A stretch of DNA of 17,944 bases from contig DATLFQ010000010.1 in NCBI GenBank assembly GCA_035540915.1, forward strand, positions 1 through 17,944. Reading direction: 5' to 3'. Positions 13,223 through 17,944 of the stretch are shown here, in pieces; position 1 is the first letter of the stretch, and each line of letters begins with the position of its first letter. The notes beneath the pieces were generated by a model. That model was not told the origin of the DNA, made no database searches, and worked only from the letters and a program-made list of their open reading frames with translations. The DNA is from DATLFQ01 sp035540915. Lineage in GTDB: Bacteria > Actinomycetota > Acidimicrobiia > Acidimicrobiales > GCA-2861595. The position numbers were made by a program, and so were the translations under genes.

Positions 13223-14002
13223 CTACTGCCGGCGGGCGCCCCGCTCGGGTGCCTCGGTGTGGCCGTCGGAGGCGTGGCGGTGGTCGGCCACCGTCTGCCC
13301 GGCGCGGGAGGGGTCCTCGCTGCGGTCCATCACCACGGTGCCGCCGTCGCCGACGTGGGCTCGGGCCCGCCCGACGCGCTCCTCGGCCTCGGCGTGGCGC
13401 TCCCGGGCCACCCGCGCCGCCTCGGCCTCCGGCCCGACCGCGGGGTCGAGCGCCCGAGCCAGCAGCTTGCCGTGCCACCGCTCGCCCGCGCGGCCACCCA
13501 GCAGCGAGCCCAGGAGCATGGCCAGCAGCGACCCGATGCCGGCCACCGTGCCGATGTTGCGCCACTCGTCGCCCGACGTCGGGATGCCGATCGCCCGGAG
13601 GTCCGCCAGGATGGCGTCGCCGTCGGTGAAGAGGTTCACCAGGGCCGTCACTCCCACGGCGAGGACGACGCTGGTCACGAAGACGAGGAAGCCGTGCAGG
13701 CTGCCGGCCCGGCGTGCCATGCGGCCGGCCACGTAGCCGCCGTAGAGATAGCTGGCCAGGAGGACCAGGGCCACGAGGGCGCCGCCGGCGGCGCCCAGGC
13801 GGCGCCACTCACTGTCGCTGAGGTCGGTGTCGAAGCCGACCGCCTTGGCGACGGCGGCGGTCACAGCGAGGAGCACCGCGAAGGCGCCGTAGGCCACCAG
13901 CGCGCCGGCGAGGGCGCTGCCGAGCGAGACGCGCTTCATGCCGGCGTCCTGGACAAGGGCGACCCGGTCGGCCCGGGTCTCGACGGTCGGGGTCTTCGCC
14001 AT
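13223..14002 (-). CDS. Four-TM membrane protein of unknown function
   Basis: A 259-aa protein. A conserved-looking cytoplasmic lead (RADRVALVQDAGMKRVSLGS, ~10-29) precedes four hydrophobic segments at about 27-52, 70-92, 103-125 and 150-171. Short motifs sit between them (LSDSEWRRLG, SYLYGGYVAGRMARRAG, GDEWRNIGTV). The C-terminal ~85 residues are hydrophilic, rich in Ala, Glu, Arg and His (ARERHAEAEERVGRARAHVG), and probably a cytoplasmic helix or coil. The 'GGYVAGRMARRAG' stretch resembles uncharacterised actinobacterial membrane proteins. No enzymatic motif is seen. The ATG at 14002 has AGAGGAG about 7 nt upstream. It is transcribed divergently from the MBL/HAD pair. Confidence 0.75.
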   Translation of the reverse strand: MAKTPTVETRADRVALVQDAGMKRVSLGSALAGALVAYGAFAVLLAVTAAVAKAVGFDTDLSDSEWRRLGAAGGALVALVLLASYLYGGYVAGRMARRAGSLHGFLVFVTSVVLAVGVTALVNLFTDGDAILADLRAIGIPTSGDEWRNIGTVAGIGSLLAMLLGSLLGGRAGERWHGKLLARALDPAVGPEAEAARVARERHAEAEERVGRARAHVGDGGTVVMDRSEDPSRAGQTVADHRHASDGHTEAPERGARRQ

Positions 14003-14080
14003 CGCCGACTCCTCTCGTGTGGACTCCCCCCAGGTGTCCCCGGCCCGTCGCGCCTGGAAACGGCACGCACCTGCCCCCGC

Positions 14081-14086
14081 TACCTT
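14081..14086 (+). promoter_or_regulatory. -10 element of a probably leaderless MBL/HAD transcript
   Basis: TACCTT ends 7 nt before the GTG start at 14094 with no Shine-Dalgarno between them, the same arrangement as at 8477. Confidence 0.45.
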
Positions 14087-14093
14087 CGCCTCC

Positions 14094-15008
14094 GTGCCCG
14101 ACGCAGTTGCCCCCGGAGTCGTCCAGATCGACTCGCGCCTGGGCGGCTGGGCGGAGGTGACGGCCGCCTACCTGGTCGAGGGTCACGCCCCCGTCCTGAT
14201 CGACCCCGGCAGCCGGTCGTCGGTGCCGGTGGTCCTGGCCGCGCTGTCCGACCTCGGCATGACCCCGGACGACCTTGCCGGCATCGCCGTCACCCACGTC
14301 CACCTCGACCACGCCGGCGCGGTGGGCGACCTGGCCCGGGCCTTCCCGGCCGCCGCGGTCTACGTCCACCCCGAGGGGGCCCGGCACCTCGCCGACCCGG
14401 CCCGGTTGCTGGCGTCCGCCGGCCGGGTCCACGGACCGCTCCTCGACTCCCTTTACGGCGGGCTCGAGCCGACTCCGCCGGCACGCATCCGGCCCCTGGC
14501 CGACGGCGAGGCGGTCGACGTCGGTGGCGGGCGCAGCCTCACGACCGTCCACGCACCGGGGCACGCCAAGCACCACATGGCCCTGCTCGACTCGGCCACC
14601 GGCACGCTGTTCGCCGGCGACGCGGCGGGCGTCCGCCTGCCGTCCGTCGGCGTGGCCTGGCCGGCCACGCCGCCGCCCGACTTCGACCTGGACCTGGCCC
14701 TGGCCTCCCTGGCCCGCTTCGCCGACCTGGCCCCCTCGGGCGTGGCCCTCGCCCACTTCGGGATGGCACCGGGCGTGGGCATCCTCGACGAGGCGGCCGC
14801 CGCCCTCCTCGCCTGGTCGCAGGTGGCCGGCCGGGCGCTCCGCGACGGGGTCGACGTGGCCGAGGCGCTGGGTGCGGCGTTCGAGGGTGCGGTCGCAGGC
14901 GCCGGCGAGCAGGCCCGCCGCCACCTCGACGCCCTCAACGGCGTGGCCAGCAACGCCGCCGGCCTCCGGCGGTGGTTCGAGCGGGGCCGAGGAGCAACCC
15001 GCCCGTGA
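14094..15008 (+). CDS. MBL-fold metallo-hydrolase
   Basis: A 304-aa metallo-beta-lactamase-fold protein. The metal-binding signature THVHLDHAG (67-75; H68, H70, D72, H73) is complete. Later ligands are H156 in APGHAKHH (154-161), D176 in FAGDAAG (173-179) and H221 in ALAHFG (218-223). The N-terminus (VVQIDSRLGG, AAYLVEG, VLIDPGS) is the usual first sheet of the fold. The C-terminal ~75 residues (AAALLAWSQVAGRALRDG...) form an added helical region. It is most like general MBL hydrolases of the glyoxalase-II-like type; substrate unknown. The GTG at 14094 is favoured because the frame upstream overlaps the divergent gene and a TACCTT element sits directly before it. It overlaps the HAD gene by 4 nt (GTGA), so the two are translationally coupled. 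Confidence 0.88.
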   Translation: MPDAVAPGVVQIDSRLGGWAEVTAAYLVEGHAPVLIDPGSRSSVPVVLAALSDLGMTPDDLAGIAVTHVHLDHAGAVGDLARAFPAAAVYVHPEGARHLADPARLLASAGRVHGPLLDSLYGGLEPTPPARIRPLADGEAVDVGGGRSLTTVHAPGHAKHHMALLDSATGTLFAGDAAGVRLPSVGVAWPATPPPDFDLDLALASLARFADLAPSGVALAHFGMAPGVGILDEAAAALLAWSQVAGRALRDGVDVAEALGAAFEGAVAGAGEQARRHLDALNGVASNAAGLRRWFERGRGATRP

Positions 15009-15721
15009 CGGTCGAGGCGGTCGTGTTCGACTGGGGCGGCACCCTCACCCCCTTCGCCGACGTCGATATGGCGGACATGTGGCGGATGGCGGCCCGGCGG
15101 CTGGCCCCCGACCGGGAGGACGAGGTCTGTGCGCGGCTCGTCGCCGTCGAGGAGGCGTCGTGGGCCCGCATCGCCGTCGACCAGCGGAGCACGAGGCTGG
15201 CCGCCCTCCTGGCAGCAGCGTCCGACGAACTGGGCCTCGACGTGACCGACGCAGTCCTCGAAGAGGCGGCCACCTCCCATCTGGACTCCTGGACACCGCA
15301 CGTGCGCCACGACCCCTTGGCGGTACCCACCCTCGTGGCGCTGCGGGAGATGGGGTGCCGGATCGGGCTGCTGTCGAACACCCACTGGCCCCGGGCGTTC
15401 CACGAGCGCTTCCTGTCCCGTGACGGCCTCGACGGGCTGATCGACGCCCGTTGCTACACCAGCGAGCTCGTCCATACCAAGCCGCACCCGGAGGCGTTCG
15501 CCGCCGTCCTCCACGAGCTCGGCGTCGAAGCCCCGGGCGCCGTCTTCGTCGGCGACCGCCCCTACGACGACATCTCTGGCGCCCGGGCAGCGGGGATGCG
15601 GGCGGTCCTGCGACCCAACGCCGCCGTTCCCCCCTTCGACGTCCGGCCCGATGCCACCATCGCCCAGTTGCCCGAGCTGGTGGCGCTCATCCGCCACTGG
15701 TCAGTAGATTCGGGTCACTAG
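15005..15721 (+). CDS. HAD superfamily hydrolase
   Basis: A 238-aa haloacid-dehalogenase-like phosphatase with all four motifs: I FDWGGTLTP (8-16, nucleophile D9), II LLSNTHW (122-128, S124), III TKPHPEAF (158-165, K159) and IV FVGDRPYDDISGARAAGM (181-198, acidic G-D...DD). A helical cap (~18-100) lies between motifs I and II, the C1-type arrangement. The residue two after the nucleophile is Gly11 instead of the general acid/base Asp of typical HAD phosphatases. DWGGT is nevertheless seen in many actinobacterial members, so activity is possible but may be altered. The GTG start overlaps the stop of the MBL gene (GTGA). Co-expression with an MBL hydrolase suggests sequential hydrolysis of a phosphorylated or thioester metabolite, but this is only inference. 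Confidence 0.88.
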   Translation: MTVEAVVFDWGGTLTPFADVDMADMWRMAARRLAPDREDEVCARLVAVEEASWARIAVDQRSTRLAALLAAASDELGLDVTDAVLEEAATSHLDSWTPHVRHDPLAVPTLVALREMGCRIGLLSNTHWPRAFHERFLSRDGLDGLIDARCYTSELVHTKPHPEAFAAVLHELGVEAPGAVFVGDRPYDDISGARAAGMRAVLRPNAAVPPFDVRPDATIAQLPELVALIRHWSVDSGH

Positions 15722-15762
15722 GTCCGTTTCGTCCCCCAGCGCCCCCTGATGGCCGCCGGCGC

Positions 15763-15779
15763 GAAATTTTCCAAATTTC
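15763..15779. promoter_or_regulatory. AT-rich palindrome upstream of the surface protein gene
   Basis: GAAATTT-TCC-AAATTTC is a perfect 7-bp inverted repeat with a 3-nt centre. It is among the most AT-rich stretches in the window, about 26 bp upstream of a TTGACG element. Position and symmetry suggest a binding site for a dimeric regulator, or an AT-rich UP-like element. Confidence 0.4.
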
Positions 15780-15804
15780 CGGGAACTTTTCAGCCGACCC
15801 GCGC

Positions 15805-15833
15805 TTGACGAACCTCGGCCCATCCCCCATCCT
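15805..15833 (+). promoter_or_regulatory. Candidate promoter of the surface protein gene
   Basis: TTGACG (15805-15810), a 17-nt spacer and CATCCT (15828-15833) match sigma70 spacing with a good -35 and a weak -10. It implies a leader of roughly 95 nt before the ATG at 15935. Within the leader, GTCCGC (15853-15858) and GCGGAC (15862-15867) form a small hairpin. Confidence 0.4.
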
Positions 15834-15934
15834 GGGCAGCGGCAGACGGGGGGTCCGCACGGCGGACGTCGGCTCCGCGCCTGTCTGGTCGTCGCAGCTT
15901 CCTCTTACTCCTCCAGTTGACAGGTGGGATGTCA

Positions 15935-17716
15935 ATGAAACGCTTTCCCGTCCGGGCCACCGCCGCAGCATCGGCGTTCTTCGTGGCCACCGCTTTCTCG
16001 GGCATCGGCGCAGCCACGGCCGCCGAGACCCGGGGCGTGGGCACCTCCAAGGCCACGTTCTCCCTACTCAGCCTCGATCTCGGCGACGGCGGCAGCCTCC
16101 TCAACCTGGACGTGCTGCTCGACGACGCCCTCAGCACCATCGACAGCCTGGTCGCCACGCCGAACGCGTTCAGCAAGCTGAGCCCACTGTCGCTCACCTC
16201 CTCGGTCGTACCGGCCCTCAACGGGATCACCGCCGGCCTGCCGTCGTTCGAGTCCCGCACGCCCGGCGGCCAGGGTGAGGTCAAGGGCTCCGCGTTCGAC
16301 TTCTCCAAGGGCACCGGCAACCTGCCGCTGCTCGGCGCCCTCGGCGGCGTGACCGGCCTGGTCGGCGGTCAGCTCATCCCGACGAGCCTCACGTCCGCTC
16401 TCGACGACAAGGGCGCCCGCTCGGGCCTGGACGCCGCGCTGGCGAACCTGTCGGTGCTCAACGGCATCCTGTCCATCAAGAGCGTCTCGAACCTGCTCGG
16501 CACCTCGGCCGCCTCGCCGGCCTCTGCCGGCGACCGTGGCGTGAAGATCGACGCCATCTCGGTCCTCAACCTGGGCGAGCTCCTCAAGGGCCTGGGCCTG
16601 GACCTCGGCAACCTGCCGTTGCCCATCCTCAACGACCTGCTGAAGAACCTGAATTTGCTGGGCGGCCTGCCGCTGGCCGGCGCGCCCGACCTGCTGTCGG
16701 CGGTCACCAATCTCACCGGCGTCATCGACGGCCTGCTGAAGACCGTCAGCGGCTCCAGCGGCGTCGTGACCGAGCTGGTGAAGTCGGTGCCGGTGGTCAG
16801 CGGCCTGGTCGGCACCCTGCCGACCCAGCTGCCGGTCCTCGGCAGCGGCGGCAACCTGACCTCGATCATCCCCACCACCAACCTGCTGGAGGGGACGGTC
16901 GGCAACCTGCTGACCACGCTGCAGGGCACGTTGCAGGGCCTGCTGGGCGGGGCGCTCAACCTGCTCGGCAACCTCCCGCTGCTGAAGCTCAACGGGGCCG
17001 ACGTCAACGTCGCCACCAAGGCCGGCCGCACGCTGGAGGACTCGGCCGCCACCGCCGTCGCCAACCTCGGCGGGCTGAACGTCCTCGGCATCGAGCTGCC
17101 GGGCGTCGACCTGGCGTCCATCGGCAACCTGGTCAACACCGTGACCAGCACGCTGTCCGGCGTGCTGAGCCTGATCGACCCGAGCCTGGCCAAGCTGATC
17201 GACCTCAAGATCCTCAACAAGGTCACCGACGTCAGCACGGCCGGCGGCTACAACAAGGCACTGGCCAGCTTCGACGTCCTGTCGCTCGACATCAACCCGC
17301 CGACCGGCATCCTGAACGTCGTGAGCGGCCTGCTGAACGCCGGCAAGACCACCAGCCCGCTGGCGCTGCTCGGCGGTGCCGGCGTCGCCCAGCCCGCCGC
17401 CGCCCTGCCTCTCATCGGCGGCAACATGGGCCTGCTCAACGGGCTGCTCAACCCGACCGGCCTGGTCGGCGCCCTTCTCGAGGGGCTGTCCCTCAAGATC
17501 GGCACCATGCAGTCCACCTCCGAGCTGGCCGCCACCACCGTGGCCGACCCGGCGCCGGTGTCGGTGCCGGTCCGGGGCAGCTCGGTCACCTGCGGGGCCG
17601 GGGCGGCCGGCAGGACCGGCACCGACACCGGCGCCTTCGCCGCCATCGCCGCCGTCCTGGCCGCCCTCTCCCTCGGCGTCCGCCGCTGGAACCGGCGCCC
17701 TCTCTCGGCCGACTGA
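15935..17716 (+). CDS. Secreted leucine-rich surface protein with sortase-type C-terminus but disrupted LPXTG motif
   Basis: A 593-aa protein. A signal peptide (MKRFPVRATAAASAFFVATA..., cleavage probably after ATAA, ~26) leads into a long Leu/Gly/Asn/Ser-rich region of short repeated phrases (SLLSLDLGDGGSLLNLDVLL, LNLGELLKGLGLDLGNLP, NLLGNLPLLKLNG, LVNTVTSTLSGVLSLID). It resembles uncharacterised actinobacterial 'choice-of-anchor' secreted proteins; that label is tentative. The C-terminus has TGTDTGA, a hydrophobic helix (FAAIAAVLAALSLGV) and a basic tail (RRWNRR), the layout of a cell-wall sorting signal. Where LPRTG is expected, the protein reads AGRTG (558-562). The preceding 39 bp are flanked by inverted repeats. 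The ATG at 15935 is chosen over 15929 because AGGTGGG then sits 6 nt away. Confidence 0.85.
   Translation: MKRFPVRATAAASAFFVATAFSGIGAATAAETRGVGTSKATFSLLSLDLGDGGSLLNLDVLLDDALSTIDSLVATPNAFSKLSPLSLTSSVVPALNGITAGLPSFESRTPGGQGEVKGSAFDFSKGTGNLPLLGALGGVTGLVGGQLIPTSLTSALDDKGARSGLDAALANLSVLNGILSIKSVSNLLGTSAASPASAGDRGVKIDAISVLNLGELLKGLGLDLGNLPLPILNDLLKNLNLLGGLPLAGAPDLLSAVTNLTGVIDGLLKTVSGSSGVVTELVKSVPVVSGLVGTLPTQLPVLGSGGNLTSIIPTTNLLEGTVGNLLTTLQGTLQGLLGGALNLLGNLPLLKLNGADVNVATKAGRTLEDSAATAVANLGGLNVLGIELPGVDLASIGNLVNTVTSTLSGVLSLIDPSLAKLIDLKILNKVTDVSTAGGYNKALASFDVLSLDINPPTGILNVVSGLLNAGKTTSPLALLGGAGVAQPAAALPLIGGNMGLLNGLLNPTGLVGALLEGLSLKIGTMQSTSELAATTVADPAPVSVPVRGSSVTCGAGAAGRTGTDTGAFAAIAAVLAALSLGVRRWNRRPLSAD
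17551..17635. repeat. 23-bp perfect inverted repeats flanking a 39-bp in-frame segment (candidate invertible element)
   Basis: Left arm 17551-17573 (starts GGCGCCGGTGTCGG) is the exact reverse complement of the right arm 17613-17635. The 39-bp inner segment is 17574-17612, thirteen codons long, so inversion keeps the reading frame. As given, it encodes (V)RGSSVTCGAGAAGR. Inverted, it encodes (V)LPAAPAPQVTELPR, and the following TGTDTGA completes LPRTGTDTGA. The arms also encode both boundary segments of the sorting signal. Confidence 0.9.
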
Positions 17717-17737
17717 CAGCGCACCACCTCGGCTCTT

Positions 17738-17770
17738 CCACCGCCCCGGGTTCTCCGCCCGGGGCGGTGG
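17738..17770. terminator. Strong bidirectional terminator-like hairpin
   Basis: CCACCGCCCCGGG (17738-17750) and CCCGGGGCGGTGG (17758-17770) form a perfect 13-bp stem with a 7-nt loop. It lies between the surface protein stop and the stop of the converging partial gene. No T-tract follows, as is usual for high-GC actinobacteria; it could end transcripts from both sides. Confidence 0.75.
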
Positions 17771-17799
17771 CGCGCCCGCCCTCGGGGGGAGGGCTGCTG

Positions 17800-17944
17800 C
17801 TACCCGGCCGAGATGCCCACCACGGGCGAGGCGAGGCGCAGCGCACCGGTGGAGCCCCGGAAGACGGCGTCGCCGAAGGCGAAGACCCCGCCGTCGGACG
17901 CCGCCAGCCAGTAGCCCTTGCCCGAGGCCGTCGGAGCCACGCCC
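17800..17944 (-). CDS. Partial CDS: C-terminus of a protein with WLAASDGGVFAFGD-type repeats
   Basis: Only the last 48 residues are in the window, ending at the TAG 17802-17800. They read KGYWLAASDGGVFAFGDAVF and RGSTGALRLASPVVGISAG. This is one unit of the 'GYWL(A/V)(A/S)SDGG(I/V)FAFGDA.F.GS.G' repeat, found in tandem at the C-terminus of many secreted or surface proteins of Acidimicrobiia and relatives. The units are thought to form a propeller-like domain. The attached N-terminal domain, which would define the function, lies outside the window. Confidence 0.8.
   Translation of the reverse strand, partial: GVAPTASGKGYWLAASDGGVFAFGDAVFRGSTGALRLASPVVGISAG

Noticed and set aside
13938..14093. 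Upstream extension of the MBL protein
   Set aside because: It overlaps the divergent membrane protein gene, has no family similarity, and a -10 element sits directly before the GTG at 14094.
13259..15721. 820-codon plus-strand frame ending at the HAD stop
   Set aside because: Only the last 238 codons (from GTG 15005) are coding; upstream it is antisense or out of frame with the membrane protein and MBL genes.
15734..15934. A cyclic-dinucleotide riboswitch (ydaO or GEMM type) in the surface protein leader
   Set aside because: I could not match the conserved core of either class; only a small hairpin and a palindrome are visible.
17248..17727. Minus-strand frame that contains a perfect LPRTGTDTGA
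   Set aside because: Not a gene: no signal peptide or downstream hydrophobic helix follows on that strand. The motif appears there because of the inverted repeats, and it was the clue to the invertible segment reported above.

Overview
The window is about 18 kb of very GC-rich DNA. Coding style (GTG starts, Ala/Arg/Gly-rich proteins, sparse Shine-Dalgarno use on some genes) and gene content point to a high-GC actinobacterium. The right-edge gene carries a 'GYWLAASDGGVFAFGD' type repeat that I associate with Acidimicrobiia, so an Acidimicrobiia-like, possibly metagenome-derived, contig is my best guess. This is inference; no rRNA gene is present. I see no phage, IS element, CRISPR array or tRNA.

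Layout, left to right. Bases 1-290 form a perfect 137-bp inverted repeat, most likely a fold-back at a contig end. It abuts a broken ECF-sigma-like gene fragment (minus strand, start 457). A drug-resistance cassette follows on the minus strand: a TetR regulator translationally coupled behind a 14-TM DHA2-type MFS exporter, with a palindromic operator candidate upstream of the exporter. Then come a secreted BNR/Asp-box propeller protein, a small secreted IPT-like protein with a C-terminal membrane anchor, the FtsH protease, and a DEAD-box RNA helicase, all on the minus strand. Helicase and ftsH are 17 nt apart, and the helicase leader can fold over its own ribosome binding site.

From 8489 the strand switches. 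A tiny membrane protein and a TIGR03086-like (DinB/maleylpyruvate isomerase-like) protein lie on plus. They converge on a Gdt1/TMEM165-type cation transporter, a remnant of an SGNH hydrolase and a VOC dioxygenase-like protein on minus. A divergent pyruvate kinase (plus) converges on a two-gene small-protein operon with a near-consensus promoter. A DsbA-like gene that has lost its middle and its start codon follows, then a four-TM membrane protein (minus) and an overlapping MBL-fold hydrolase/HAD hydrolase pair (plus).

The most interesting locus is the 593-aa secreted, leucine-rich surface protein at 15935-17716. Its C-terminus has the hydrophobic segment and Arg-rich tail of a sortase substrate but no LPXTG motif. 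A 39-bp segment just before the tail is flanked by perfect 23-bp inverted repeats. Inverting that segment on paper keeps the frame and yields a proline-rich linker followed by LPRTG. This is either a tiny in-frame invertible switch for cell-wall anchoring or an orientation error in sequencing or assembly. Raw reads would distinguish the two. The window ends in a converging partial gene, with a shared 13-bp hairpin between the two genes.
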